A stretch of 40,265 bases of DNA from Burkholderiales bacterium (GCA_020248665.1 JADCHE010000050.1:1-40265); one strand, 5' to 3'; positions 27,438 through 37,715 are shown, numbered from the stretch's first letter. The notes: generated by a model not told the origin, from the sequence alone. Made by a program: numbers and translations.

Positions 27438-27538
27438 GGGAGAGAGGTCGGCGGCATGGCCCCTCGTGACGCCCACCGGCCGCTCCGCGGCCTGCAAGGC
27501 CTGGCTGCGCCGGAAGCTGGCGGGCGCCGCAAGGTCGA

Positions 27539-27564
27539 GGAGTTCTTCCTACTGGAAGAACTCC
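27539..27564 (-). terminator. Hairpin spanning the dnaJ stop codon
   Basis: A perfect 10-bp stem, GGAGTTCTTC/GAAGAACTCC, with a 6-nt loop forms across the last codons and the TAG stop of dnaJ. No T-run follows on the minus strand, so it is not a standard intrinsic terminator. It may protect the 3' end of the chaperone transcript or mark a processing site. Confidence 0.4.
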
Positions 27565-28676
27565 TTCACCTTGTCCTTCCAACTCTTCGACTGGGGGCTG
27601 TGCTTGTCGTCCTTCAGCGTCGCGTCGAGGTCGCGCAGCAGCGCCTTCTGACGGTCGGTGAGCCGCACCGGCGTCTCGACGACAACGTGCGCGTACAGGT
27701 CACCCGGGTAGCTCGAGCGCACGCCCTTGATGCCCTTGCCGCGCAGACGGAAGGTCTTGCCGGTCTGCGTGCCTTCGGGCAGCTCGATCTCGGCGCTGCC
27801 GCCGAGCGTCGGGACCTTGACGCTGCCGCCGAGCGCCGCCGCGGTCATCATGACCGGGACGTGGCAGTGCAGGTCGTCGCCGTCGCGCTGGAAGACCGGG
27901 TGCTCCTTGACATGGATCTCGACGTACAGGTCGCCGGCTGGCCCGCCGTTGACGCCGGGCTCGCCGTTGCCCGCCGAGCGGATCCGCATCCCTTCGTCGA
28001 TGCCGGCGGGGATCTTCACCTGCAGCGTCTTGTTGCGCTTCACGCGGCCGACGCCGTCGCAGGCCTCGCACGGATCGGGCACCACCTTGCCGCTGCCGTG
28101 GCAGGTCGGGCAGGTCTGCTGGATCGAGAAGAACCCCTGCTGCACGCGAACCGAGCCCTGCCCGCTGCAGGTGCGGCAGGTCTGAGGCTTCGTGCCGGGC
28201 TTGGCGCCCGAGCCCTTGCAGGTGTCGCAGTTCTCCCAGGACGGCACGCGGATCTCGGTCTCGAAGCCGTGCGCGGCCTGCTCGAGCGAGACGTCCATCG
28301 CGTAGCGCAGGTCCGCCCCGCGGAACACGTTGCTGCGCGCGCCGCCGCGGGCGCCCTGCTGGCCGCCGAAGATGTCACCGAAGATGTCGCCGAACACGTC
28401 GGCGAAACCGCCGAAGCCCTGCGCGCCCGGGCCGCCGCCGGCCGCGTTCGCGTCGACGCCCGCGTGCCCGAACCGGTCGTACGCCTCGCGCTTGGAGGCG
28501 TCCGACAGCATCTCGTACGCCTCCTTCGCTTCCTTGAACTTCTCCTCGGCCGCCTTGTCGTCCGGGTTGCGGTCCGGGTGGTGCTTCATGGCGAGCTTGC
28601 GATACGCCTTCTTGATGTCGTCCTCGGAGGCATTCTTGGGCACGCCGAGGATCTCGTAGAAATCACGCTTCGCCAT
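27549..28676 (-). CDS. dnaJ: Chaperone protein DnaJ (Hsp40)
   Basis: This 375-residue co-chaperone stimulates the DnaK ATPase and delivers unfolded proteins. The J domain (residues 1-70) contains the HPD motif in [11 protein letters not shown] Gly/Phe-rich stretch ([18 protein letters not shown]) follows. Four zinc-binding CxxCxGxG repeats are intact: [24 protein letters not shown] and CEACDGVG. The C-terminal substrate-binding domains are complete. It is the last gene of grpE-dnaK-dnaJ, 155 bp behind dnaK. Confidence 0.97.
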   Translation of the reverse strand: MAKRDFYEILGVPKNASEDDIKKAYRKLAMKHHPDRNPDDKAAEEKFKEAKEAYEMLSDASKREAYDRFGHAGVDANAAGGGPGAQGFGGFADVFGDIFGDIFGGQQGARGGARSNVFRGADLRYAMDVSLEQAAHGFETEIRVPSWENCDTCKGSGAKPGTKPQTCRTCSGQGSVRVQQGFFSIQQTCPTCHGSGKVVPDPCEACDGVGRVKRNKTLQVKIPAGIDEGMRIRSAGNGEPGVNGGPAGDLYVEIHVKEHPVFQRDGDDLHCHVPVMMTAAALGGSVKVPTLGGSAEIELPEGTQTGKTFRLRGKGIKGVRSSYPGDLYAHVVVETPVRLTDRQKALLRDLDATLKDDKHSPQSKSWKDKVKEFFQ

Positions 28677-28797
28677 GGCAACTGTTCTTCACTCGATGTC
28701 GGACTGTACCGCAGCGGCACGGGCCGCCGGCGCAATGCGCAGGCCTCCGGGCCACCCTGACGACACACGGTCGCCCGGGGGGCACGGAGGCCGACGC

Positions 28798-28813
28798 GCG
28801 GGCCGGGGCCCGC
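28798..28813. terminator. GC-rich palindrome between dnaK and dnaJ
   Basis: GCGGGCC-GG-GGCCCGC is a perfect inverted repeat 19 bp after the dnaK stop. It lacks a T-run. In the 155-bp dnaK-dnaJ gap such a stem could attenuate transcription into dnaJ or stabilise the dnaK message. Apart from it and a -10-like TACAGT at 28708-28703, nothing was recognised in the gap. Confidence 0.35.
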
Positions 28814-28831
28814 GACCCCACGCGGCGCGAT

Positions 28832-30784
<1,953 letters not shown>

Positions 30785-30826
30785 GATGTGCTGGTGTCCT
30801 CTGGAGAAGGTGTGGATGTCGTGTGG

Positions 30827-30855
30827 ATAAGTTGGCCCAGGGCCTGCGAAATCAA
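30827..30855 (-). promoter_or_regulatory. Putative internal promoter for dnaK
   Basis: TTGATT (30855-30850) and ACTTAT (30832-30827) are 17 bp apart on the minus strand, in the 67-bp gap between grpE and dnaK and the last codon of grpE. It could add dnaK transcription independent of the grpE promoter. The -10 is only a moderate match. Confidence 0.35.
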
Positions 30856-31463
30856 GACCCTGCGCGCACCGTGACGAGCGCCGGGCGCAGCACGCGGTCG
30901 TTGATCAGGTAGCCCTTCTGGAGCACCGACACGACGTGGTTCGCGGGCACGTCGCCGGCCGGGACCATCGAGATCGCCTGATGGCGGTTCGGGTCGAACT
31001 TCTCGCCCACCGGATCGATCGCCAGAAGCTTGTGCTTGTCGAAGGCGTTCGAGAGCACCCGTAGCGTCGCCTCGACGCCTTCGCGAAGGCTCTCGACCGA
31101 CGGCGCGTCGACCTTCAGCGCCATCTCGAGGCTGTCGCGCACCGGCAGCAGACTCTCGGCGAAGTTCTCGATCGCGTACTTGTGGGCGGCCGCGACCTCG
31201 ATCTGCGCGCGCTTGCGCTGGTTGTCGAGCTCCGCGCGGGCGCGCAGCGCCATGTCCATGTACTCGGTGGCGCGCGCCTCTGCGTCCGCGAGCCGCGCCT
31301 GCTCGGTCGCGTCGAGCGCGCCACCGGCGTCGGAGGGCGCCGCGTCCGCGCCGGGAGCGGCCGTGGCGGCGCCCTGCGGGTCGGTGGACGGCCGCTCGGG
31401 GCCAGGCTCGGGACGGGCGTTCGGATCGGTCATCGTTTGTCTATTCGGATCAATGGCTTGCAT
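30852..31463 (-). CDS. grpE: Nucleotide exchange factor GrpE
   Basis: This 203-residue protein releases ADP from DnaK. An acidic, Pro/Ala-rich disordered N-terminus of about 55 residues precedes the long dimerisation helix ([21 protein letters not shown]), which carries the conserved NQRKR. The compact C-terminal domain has the [15 protein letters not shown] motif and ends [11 protein letters not shown] 31463 is given; ATG 31433 (TDPNARPEP) is an equally reasonable start, because the proposed sigma-32 promoter would leave only a leader of about 8 nt for the first. It is the first gene of grpE-dnaK-dnaJ. Confidence 0.95.
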   Translation of the reverse strand: MQAIDPNRQTMTDPNARPEPGPERPSTDPQGAATAAPGADAAPSDAGGALDATEQARLADAEARATEYMDMALRARAELDNQRKRAQIEVAAAHKYAIENFAESLLPVRDSLEMALKVDAPSVESLREGVEATLRVLSNAFDKHKLLAIDPVGEKFDPNRHQAISMVPAGDVPANHVVSVLQKGYLINDRVLRPALVTVRAGS

Positions 31464-31477
31464 CGGGCTCGCCGGGC

Positions 31478-31505
31478 ATGTCAGGGCGGTTTCCAGGATT
31501 TCAAG
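31478..31505 (-). promoter_or_regulatory. Sigma-32 (heat-shock) type promoter for grpE-dnaK-dnaJ
   Basis: On the minus strand CTTGAAA (31505-31499) is a perfect sigma-32 -35. Twelve bases later CCCTGACAT (31486-31478) is a fair match to the CCCCATnT -10. Position and target agree with heat-shock control. I looked for the HrcA operator (CIRCE, TTAGCACTC and its inverse) in the gap and saw none. Confidence 0.6.
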
Positions 31506-31556
31506 GGGGGAGTTCGGTCGCGATGGCGCGCGTCACCGCCCGTCACGCGCATTCGA

Positions 31557-31586
31557 TTGACGCCCCTTCGGAGAGCCCCCCATAGT
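31557..31586 (+). promoter_or_regulatory. Putative sigma-70 promoter of the LysM/BON gene
   Basis: TTGACG (31557-31562) and CATAGT (31581-31586) are spaced by 18 bp, followed by a leader of about 60 nt and the gene at 31654. Both hexamers are reasonable matches. The rest of the 190-bp divergent gap holds no gene. Confidence 0.45.
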
Positions 31587-31653
31587 CACGCCTGCGTCCC
31601 GACCCGGCGAGGTCGGACGTCACGAAGAACGCACCAGCCAAGGAGGTCGACCG

Positions 31654-32163
31654 ATGGGACTGCTCTCTTTCCTCAAGGATGCGGGCGAAAAGCTGTTCGG
31701 CAAGGGCCAGGCGCAGGCCGCCCAGCAGGCCGCCGCAGCCGAGCCGGCGAACGCCGAGAAGCGCAAGGCCGCCGATGACGCCGCCGCGAAGGCGATCGAG
31801 GACTACGTCCGGTCGATGAACCTGGATGCGACCGGGCTGATGGTCGAGTTCGACGGCGGCTCGAGCGTCGTCACCGTGCGCGGCATCGCGCCCGACCAGG
31901 CGACGAAGGAGAAGATCGTCCTGTGCTGTGGCAACGTCGCGGGCGTCGCGTCGGTCAACGACCAGCTGACGGTCGAGGTGCCGGTCGAGGAGTCGAAGTA
32001 CTACACCGTGAAGAGCGGCGACACGCTGTCGAAGGTCGCGAAGGAGTTCTACGGCAACGCGAACGCCTACATGCAGATCTTCGAGGCGAACAAGCCCATG
32101 CTGTCGCACCCGGACAAGATCTATCCGGGGCAGACGCTGCGGATCCCGCCGAAGGCGGCGTAG
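31654..32163 (+). CDS. lysM: BON and LysM domain protein (Kbp/YgaU-like)
   Basis: This 169-residue protein of the Kbp/YgaU family has an amphipathic N-terminus (GLLSFLKDAGEKLFGKG), a BON domain (about 48-110: AIEDYVRSMNLDATGLMVEF ... GVASVNDQLTVE) and a LysM domain (KYYTVKSGDTLSKVAKEFYGN to YPGQTLRIPPKA). E. coli Kbp is a cytoplasmic potassium-binding protein. The absence of a cleavable signal here fits a cytoplasmic location, though LysM domains often bind peptidoglycan. The start is certain: AAGGAGG lies 8 nt before the ATG. A palindromic repeat begins at its stop codon. Confidence 0.92.
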   Translation: MGLLSFLKDAGEKLFGKGQAQAAQQAAAAEPANAEKRKAADDAAAKAIEDYVRSMNLDATGLMVEFDGGSSVVTVRGIAPDQATKEKIVLCCGNVAGVASVNDQLTVEVPVEESKYYTVKSGDTLSKVAKEFYGNANAYMQIFEANKPMLSHPDKIYPGQTLRIPPKAA

Positions 32164-32267
32164 CCGGGGTTTCGGCCCGCACTGCGGGCCGCCGGCGGAA
32201 AGACCGGCGCATGCTTGCGTCGGGCTCCAGCGTCCCGGACGGGTATCAGGCGAGAGCCGGCTGATTC
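32160..32267 (+). repeat. Palindromic repeat element, copy B (between convergent genes)
   Basis: The element starts with GTAG, which includes the lysM stop, and fills the gap to the amidase stop. It comprises GTAGCCGGGGTTTC, a perfect hairpin GGCCCGC-ACT-GCGGGCC (32174-32190), GCATGCTTGC (32209-32218), GCGTCCCGGACG (32230-32241) and a final imperfect hairpin ending CGGCTGATTC. Its first part matches copy C over 21 bp exactly; its second part matches copy A. Between convergent genes it may also stop transcription in both directions. Confidence 0.75.
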
Positions 32268-33666
32268 AGACCGCCGGCCTCCGCCGGTGCCAGTCCGTCT
32301 CCCGCTGGAACGCCCGCCCCGCCCGCACCAGCAGGTCCTCGCGCAGCGCCCCGGCCGCGAGCTGCACGCCGATCGGCAGCCCGCCCGTGGTGAACCCGCC
32401 GGGCAGTGTGATCGTCGGCTGCCCGGTCATGTCGAACGGCGTGGTGTAGCGCTGCAGGCGCACGCGGTGGCCGGGGACCCGGCGCAGCGCAGCGATCTGC
32501 TCGAGGCTCGGGCCGGCCAGCGGCATCGCCGGCGTCAGCAGCAGGTCGACGTCGGCGAGCAGCGCGGCCATCCGGCCGGAGAACGCCGCGCGCACGAGCA
32601 GCGCGCGCTGGTAGTCGACGGCCGAGAGCGCGAGTCCGTCGTCGAGCAGCGCGGCGAGCATCGGGCCGTACTCGGCGCGCCTCGACGGGAACGTCGAGGC
32701 GTGCGCGACCGCGGCCTCGGCCGCACAGATCGGCATCCACGCGGCGACGACCGGGTCGGTGTCGGGCACCGCGACCGGCACGATCGAGGCGCCGAGCGCG
32801 CGCAGCACGTCGCGCGCGGCGAGCACCGCGGACCGCACCTCGGACTCGACGTCGCCCGCCGCCCAGGTCTCGTCGAAGCCGATGCGCACGCCGCCGAGGC
32901 GATCCGCGTCGCCGTCGACGTAGCGCGGCACCGGCGCCTGAGTGGCCGTCGGGTCGTCCGGATCCGGGCCGGCGATCGCACCGAGCATCAGGCCGCAGTC
33001 CTCAGCACTGCGGCACATCGGCCCGAGGTGGTCGAGCGACGCGGCGAGCTCGAACGCGCCGAAGCGCGACACGCGGCCCCAGGTGGGCTTGAGCCCGGTG
33101 ACGCCGCAGGCCGCCGACGGGAAGCGGATCGAGCCGCCGGTGTCGGAGCCGATCGAGCCGAAGCACAGCATCGCGGCGGTCGCGACGCCCGAGCCGCTCG
33201 ACGACGAGCCGGTCCACGCGGCCGCGTCCCAGGGGTTGCGCGGCGGCACGACCTGCGGGTGGTGCGCCGAGAACGCAGCCTCGGTCATCTGCAGCTTGCC
33301 GAGCAGCACCGCGCCCGCCTCGCGCAGCCGTCGCACGACCGTGCCGTCGACCTCGGGCACGAAGTCCGCGAATACCGTGGTGCCGGCCGCGGTCGGCATG
33401 CCGCGCGTCCAGCACAGGTCCTTCACCGCGACAGGCACGCCCGCGAGCGGTCCGACCGGCTCGCCGCGCGCGAGCCGCGCGTCGACCTCGGCGGCCTGCG
33501 CGAGCGCGAGCTCGGGCGTCGCGAGTGCGTAGGCGCGCAGCGCCGGGTCGAGGCGATCGATGCGCGCGAGCATCGCGCGGGTCGCCTCGGTGGCCGAGAG
33601 CGCGCGCCCGCGGATGCGGGCCGCGAGCGCGGCGAGGTCGAGCCGGGCGAGGTCGTCGTCGGTCAA
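32266..33666 (-). CDS. Amidase signature family hydrolase
   Basis: This 466-residue amidase has the Ser-cisSer-Lys triad in place: lysine in GVPVAVKDLCWTRG, the bridging serine in TGSSSSGSGVATAA, and the nucleophile serine in GSDTGGSIRFPSAACGVTGLKPTWGRVSRFG. The C-terminal PTITLPGGFTTGGLPIGVQL is also typical. TTG 33666 is proposed as start, with GGAG 7-8 nt upstream, giving LTDDDLARLDLAALAARIRG. No ATG or GTG is suitably placed. The upstream MarR gene runs the same way, and an AmiC-like protein gene is divergent from it, suggesting amide-responsive control. The substrate is unknown; GatA is less likely, as no gatB/gatC is near. Confidence 0.88.
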   Translation of the reverse strand: MTDDDLARLDLAALAARIRGRALSATEATRAMLARIDRLDPALRAYALATPELALAQAAEVDARLARGEPVGPLAGVPVAVKDLCWTRGMPTAAGTTVFADFVPEVDGTVVRRLREAGAVLLGKLQMTEAAFSAHHPQVVPPRNPWDAAAWTGSSSSGSGVATAAMLCFGSIGSDTGGSIRFPSAACGVTGLKPTWGRVSRFGAFELAASLDHLGPMCRSAEDCGLMLGAIAGPDPDDPTATQAPVPRYVDGDADRLGGVRIGFDETWAAGDVESEVRSAVLAARDVLRALGASIVPVAVPDTDPVVAAWMPICAAEAAVAHASTFPSRRAEYGPMLAALLDDGLALSAVDYQRALLVRAAFSGRMAALLADVDLLLTPAMPLAGPSLEQIAALRRVPGHRVRLQRYTTPFDMTGQPTITLPGGFTTGGLPIGVQLAAGALREDLLVRAGRAFQRETDWHRRRPAV

Positions 33667-33773
33667 GGGGGACGCTCCGGGCTGGGATCCGACCGATGCT
33701 AGCGCGCGCCGCGCGCCGGCGGCGCAGAGGGCGCCACGGATCGGAGCGAAGACAGCGATGAGGCCGGCGCGCG

Positions 33774-34223
33774 TCAGCGCGCCGGGTCGCGCAGGAAGTC
33801 CTGGAGCAGCCGGCGCAGCGCGCGCCCCCGCTCGTCGCCGAGCCGCTGTTCCAGGTCGCGGCGGGTGCGGCGCACGCGGTCGCGCAGCTGGCGGTGCTTC
33901 TCGAGGCCGAGGTCGGACACGTAGACCAGCACCCGGCGCTGGTCGGCTGGATCCTGTGCGCGCTGAACCAGCGCGCCGCCGGCCATCCGGTCGATCAGCT
34001 TGGACAGCGCGGGCAGCTTCACGTCGAGCTCGTCGGCGAGCGCCGTCATCGTGAGGCCGCGACCGTCGGCGAGCTGCTCGAGCACGCGCCACTGGTCGAC
34101 CGGCAGGCCCTCGGGACTGAGCACGCGCTCGAACTCGGCCGATGCGCGCCGGCTCGCCTCGGACAGAAGCACGGCCAGCGATGGTGCGTCGTCCGCACCG
34201 GAATCGCGCTTCTTGGTCGCCAT
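33774..34223 (-). CDS. MarR family transcriptional regulator
   Basis: This 149-residue winged-helix regulator has the core WRVLEQLADGRGLTMTALADELDVKLPALSKLIDRMAGGALVQRA followed by the wing DPADQRRVLVYVSDLG, as expected for a dimeric MarR repressor. It lies 107 bp before the amidase gene, on the same strand, and is divergent from the AmiC-like gene, so these are its likely targets together with itself. ATG 34223 comes only 6 nt after a TAGAAT -10-like element, which predicts a leaderless message. The ligand is unknown. Confidence 0.9.
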   Translation of the reverse strand: MATKKRDSGADDAPSLAVLLSEASRRASAEFERVLSPEGLPVDQWRVLEQLADGRGLTMTALADELDVKLPALSKLIDRMAGGALVQRAQDPADQRRVLVYVSDLGLEKHRQLRDRVRRTRRDLEQRLGDERGRALRRLLQDFLRDPAR

Positions 34224-34229
34224 GCGTGG

Positions 34230-34258
34230 ATTCTAGGGGCGCGGCCGCGGCCTGGCCA
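34230..34258 (-). promoter_or_regulatory. Putative promoter giving a leaderless marR-type transcript
   Basis: TGGCCA (34258-34253), a 17-bp spacer and TAGAAT (34235-34230) lie directly before the MarR ATG at 34223. Transcription starting 6-7 nt after the -10 would begin at the start codon itself. No ribosome site is seen before this ATG. The rest of the 182-bp divergent gap shows no clear operator. Confidence 0.4.
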
Positions 34259-34405
34259 CCTCCTCGCGGACGACCGGTTCGCCGGAACGCGGTGCGCGTC
34301 GTGTCAGGATCCGTGTTGCGGCGCATGGTGACGCGCCGCATCGGGTCGACGAACATCGGCGTCCCGGCCAGCCGGGCGGGCCCGGCAGCGCGGAGAACGG
34401 ACCTC

Positions 34406-35575
34406 ATGAATCACCTCGGACTCGGCGCCTGCGCGCCCTCGGCCCCGCCCGGCATCGCGATGCCCGGGCCACGTCCGCCGTGGCCCGTGCCACGCGGCGC
34501 GCGATCGGCGCGCCCAGGCGCCGCACAACGACTCGGCGAGGATGCGACGCCGTTCCGGCTCGCGCTGCTGGTGCCGACTTCGGGCACAGCCGGGCTGTGG
34601 GGCGCGTCCAGCCTCGCCTGCGCGCGGCTCGCGATCGAGGCATGGAACCGCGAGGGTGGCGCGCGCGGCCGCGAGGTGCAGCTGCGCGTCGTCGACGCGA
34701 GCGATGAATCGAGCGATGTCGAGGACGATCTGCTCGCGCTTGCCGAGGACGGCGAGCTCGACGCGATCGTCGGCATGCACACGAGCTCGGTCCGCGAGCG
34801 GGTCACCGCGCTCGGACGTCTCGGCGTGCCGTTCGTCTACACGCCGCTGTACGAGGGCGGTGCGCTGCCGGACGGCGTGCACGCGATCGGCGAGACGCCG
34901 GCCATGCAGCTGCTCCCGGCGCTCGACTGGATGGTCGAGCGATGGCGGCTGTCGCGCTGGTTCCTCGCCGGCAACGATTACCGCTGGCCGCGCCGCACCC
35001 ATGGTCTCGCGCAGCGCCGGCTGGTCGAGCGCGGCTGCTCGGTGGTCGGCACCGCGTACGAGCCGCTCGGCCGCTGCGACCACGAGCGTCTGATCGAGGA
35101 CATCCGCGCGAGCGGCGCGCAGGCGGTGATGCTGTCGTTGGTCGGGCAGGACGCGATCGAGTTCGGCCGTGCGTTCCGTGACAGCGGGCTGGCGGGCCGC
35201 ATTCCGCGGCTGGGATGCGCGATCGAGGAGAACGGCCTGCTCGGCATGGGCGCCGACTGCACCGACGGCCTGTTCGTCGCGTCGGGCTACTTCGCAGCCC
35301 TGCCTGGCGACCGCAACGGCGCGTTCCGCGAGCGCTACTGGACGCGGTTCGGGGACCGCGCGCCGGTGCTCAACGCGCTCGGGCAGTCGACCTACGAGGG
35401 CGTCGCCTTCCTGCGCGGCCTGCTCGACGGCGCGCGGCACCCCGACGGCAGCGTGCGCTTCGACTCGGTACGCGGCACCCGCTGGCGATCGAACGCCTCG
35501 AAGGCGGCGCCGGTCTATCTGGCGGCGGCCGAGGGCATGGGCTTCGGGATCGTGCGGACCTTCGAGCCCGCCTGA
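34406..35575 (+). CDS. AmiC/UrtA-like substrate-binding protein without signal peptide
   Basis: This 389-residue type 1 periplasmic-binding-fold protein is most like AmiC, the cytoplasmic amide sensor of Pseudomonas, and UrtA-type receptors. Matches include ARLAIEAWNREGGARGREV, FVYTPLYEGG, WFLAGNDYRWPRRTHGLAQRRL and VMLSLVGQDAIEFGRAF. From ATG 34406 the first 50 residues are Pro/Arg/Ala-rich and contain no hydrophobic core, so export is unlikely. This favours a sensory role over transport. It is divergent from the MarR/amidase pair. No AmiR-type antiterminator is visible. Start position is uncertain; an in-frame ATG at 34325 also gives no signal peptide. An exported protein with a misjudged start is the alternative. 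Confidence 0.75.
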   Translation: MNHLGLGACAPSAPPGIAMPGPRPPWPVPRGARSARPGAAQRLGEDATPFRLALLVPTSGTAGLWGASSLACARLAIEAWNREGGARGREVQLRVVDASDESSDVEDDLLALAEDGELDAIVGMHTSSVRERVTALGRLGVPFVYTPLYEGGALPDGVHAIGETPAMQLLPALDWMVERWRLSRWFLAGNDYRWPRRTHGLAQRRLVERGCSVVGTAYEPLGRCDHERLIEDIRASGAQAVMLSLVGQDAIEFGRAFRDSGLAGRIPRLGCAIEENGLLGMGADCTDGLFVASGYFAALPGDRNGAFRERYWTRFGDRAPVLNALGQSTYEGVAFLRGLLDGARHPDGSVRFDSVRGTRWRSNASKAAPVYLAAAEGMGFGIVRTFEPA

Positions 35576-35582
35576 GCGCGGC

Positions 35583-36695
35583 TCAGGACGGCGCGCCGAG
35601 CGCGACCGCCCGCTCGCGTCGCTCGACCAGCGCGAGGTCGCGGCGCACCGATTCCTCGGAGCCGAGCGCCCGGGTGGGCCAGCCGGCGGTCTGGCGCTCG
35701 ACGAGGCCGGCGAGCGCGTCGACGAAGGACGGCGCATCGTTCAGGCACGGCAGGTAGCGGAACTCGGCGCCGCCCGCGCCGAGGAACGCGCCGCGCGCCT
35801 CCATCGCGATCTCCTCGAGCGTCTCGAGGCAGTCGGCGACGAAGCCGGGGCAGACGACGTCGACCGTGCGCACGCCCTCCTTCGCGAGGCGCTCGAGCGT
35901 CGGTTCGGTGTAGGGCTGCAGCCACTGCGCCTTGCCGAAGCGCGACTGGAAGGTGACGATCCACTCGCCGCGGGCGAGGCCGAGCCGCGCGGCGAGCAGC
36001 CGCGCGGTCGCGTGGCATTCACAGTGGTACGGATCGCCGAGCTCGAGCGTGCGGCGCGGAACGCCGTGGAAGCTCATCACCAGCCGCTCGCCGCGCCCGT
36101 CGCGCGCCCAGGCCGCCTGCACGCGCTCTGCGAGCGCGTCGACGTAGCCGGGGTCGTCATGGAAGTTGCGCACCCACCGGACCTCGGGCAGGTTGCGCCA
36201 GCCGCGCAGCACCCGGGCCACCTCGTCGAAGACGGTGGCAGTCGTCGACGCGGAGTACTGCGGGTACATCGGCAGCACCAGCAGGCGGGTGACGCCGCGC
36301 TCGCGCAGGGCCTCCAGCGTCGACTCGATCGACGGCTCGCCATAGCGCATCGCGAGCGCGACCTCGACGTCGAGCCCCCGTTCGCCGAGCGCGCTGCGCA
36401 GCAGCTTCGACTGGCGTACCGAGTGCACCATCAGCGGCGACCCCTCGTCGGTCCAGACGCTCGCGTACTTCTTCGCGGACTTCGCCGGGCGGGTATTCAG
36501 GATGATCCCGTGCAGGATCGGCCACCACAACAGGCGCGGGATCTCGACGACACGAGGGTCGCCAAGGAACTGGGCGAGATAGGGGCGCAGCGCCGCGGCG
36601 GTCGGCGCGGCAGGGGTGCCGAGCTGCACCATCAGCACGGCCGTGCGGGAACGGCCCGCGTGGTCGAACGCGGGCGGAGGGGAGGGTCGCACCAT
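35583..36695 (-). CDS. hemH: Ferrochelatase
   Basis: This 370-residue enzyme inserts Fe2+ into protoporphyrin IX, the last step of haem synthesis. Typical blocks are VLMVQLGTPAAPTAAALRPYL, RLLVLPMYPQYSASTTATVFDE, the catalytic histidine in VMSFHGVPRRTLELGDPY (His210), and TFQSRFGKAQWLQPYTEPTL with VVCPGFVADCLETLEEI. The chain is complete. It faces the AmiC-like gene tail to tail with 7 bp between stops. In many betaproteobacteria hemH lies between hrcA and grpE, as it roughly does here. A 104-bp gap without recognised features separates its start from the broken permease gene. Confidence 0.96.
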   Translation of the reverse strand: MVRPSPPPAFDHAGRSRTAVLMVQLGTPAAPTAAALRPYLAQFLGDPRVVEIPRLLWWPILHGIILNTRPAKSAKKYASVWTDEGSPLMVHSVRQSKLLRSALGERGLDVEVALAMRYGEPSIESTLEALRERGVTRLLVLPMYPQYSASTTATVFDEVARVLRGWRNLPEVRWVRNFHDDPGYVDALAERVQAAWARDGRGERLVMSFHGVPRRTLELGDPYHCECHATARLLAARLGLARGEWIVTFQSRFGKAQWLQPYTEPTLERLAKEGVRTVDVVCPGFVADCLETLEEIAMEARGAFLGAGGAEFRYLPCLNDAPSFVDALAGLVERQTAGWPTRALGSEESVRRDLALVERRERAVALGAPS

Positions 36696-36799
36696 GTCGC
36701 GAGTCTACCAAGCCGGCCGGAGGCGGCCGGCGATCGGCCTTCCGCCGCACTCGGGTGTCCGGGCGGCGGTCGGCCCCCGCCCGCACGCGGCCGCGCGCG

Positions 36800-37588
36800 T
36801 CACTCGTTTACGGCGCCCGTCATCCCCGCGACGTAGTACCCGACGAAGAACGAGTAGAACACCGCGACCGGCACGGTCTTGATCTCGGAGTCGGACACGA
36901 AGGTGAGCGCGTCGATGAACTCGTTCCACGACAGCGTGAACGCGAAGATGCCCGCCGAGATCAGCCCCGGCACCGCGAGCGGCAGGATGATCTTGACCAG
37001 GATCTGCCAGCGCTACGCGCCGTCGATCAGCGCGCACTCCTCCAGTTCGAACGGGATCGAGCGGAAGTAGCCCATCAGCAGCCAGGTGCACAACGGGATC
37101 AGGAACGTCGGGTAGGTGAAGATCAGCGCCCAGCGGGTGTTGAAGAGCCCGAGGTGCTGCAGCACGAAGGCGAGCGGGATGAAGAGGATCGATGGCGGGA
37201 TCAGGTAGGCGAGGAAGATCGCGAGGCCGGTGGCCTTCGAGCCGCGGACGCGCAGCCGCTCGATCGCGTAGGCGGCGAACACCGCGGCGAACAGCGAGAC
37301 GAAGGTCGCGACCACCGACACGATCATGGTGTTCAGCAGCCAGGACGGGTACTCGGTGTCGAACAGCAGCTTCTTGACGTGCGCGAGCGTCGGGTTCGAC
37401 ACCCAGAAGGGATTGCCGTCGCGCGACAGAAGCTCCTCGTTCGGCTTGAACGCGGTGATTCCCATCCAGTAGAACGGAAACAGCAGCACGACGAGAAACA
37501 GGCCCATCGGGATGTAGGCGGTGACCGAGCGGCGGCCGCGGGTCTCCAGGAAGTCCATCCCGCCCTGGTCTTCGGCCGCGCCGCTCAT
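36800..37588 (-). pseudogene. Carbohydrate ABC transporter permease (MalG/UgpE type), nonsense-interrupted
   Basis: This 263-codon frame codes for the second permease of a sugar ABC importer. It starts at ATG 37588 with about four hydrophobic segments and reaches the cytoplasmic ATPase-contact (EAA) loop, FELEECALIDGA, where a TAG stop stands (37015-37013). In the same frame RWQILVKIILPLAVPGLI, SWNEFIDALTF and GYYVAGMTGAVNE follow to a TGA, as expected for the intact protein. A single base change (for example TCG to TAG) explains the break. The truncated product would lack its last two membrane segments and contact loop, so the gene is probably dead. Readthrough or a sequencing error are the alternatives. 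Confidence 0.85.
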
Positions 37589-37613
37589 GTTGACCTCCAG
37601 GTCCTGCGGCCGG

Positions 37614-37715
37614 GCCCCCCGAGGGGGCGCGAGCGCCTCCGATGCGGGAGGGCGCCGCCGGCACGCGGCGCCCGCTTCGCCGGCGGCGAGCGATGCTCGC
37701 CGAAACCCCGGCTAC
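37614..37715 (-). repeat. Palindromic repeat element, copy C, with additional hairpins at a deletion junction
   Basis: On the minus strand the element begins GTAG at the TAG that ends the binding-protein frame, continues CCGGGGTTTC, and forms the hairpin GGCGAGC-ATC-GCTCGCC (37701-37685), then GCCGGCG. It has the same plan as copy B, with compensating stem changes, and 21 bp are identical to B. Two more stems follow: GGCGCCG/CGGCGCC (37651-37672) and GCCCCC-CGA-GGGGGC (37614-37628). It occupies the place where the rest of the binding-protein gene and the first permease gene would be expected. Confidence 0.7.

Noticed and set aside
31464-31653. A CIRCE operator upstream of grpE
   Set aside because: Neither TTAGCACTC nor its inverse partner is present in the gap; only a sigma-32-like promoter is seen.
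32266-34407. An apparent 713-residue amidase
   Set aside because: The N-terminal 247 residues run through the MarR gene in another frame and are not amidase-like; TTG 33666 has a ribosome site and the right family length.
37013-37015. The in-frame TAG in the permease gene as recoding (pyrrolysine or programmed readthrough)
   Set aside because: No recoding machinery or signal is seen, and the neighbouring binding-protein gene is also broken, so ordinary gene decay fits better.
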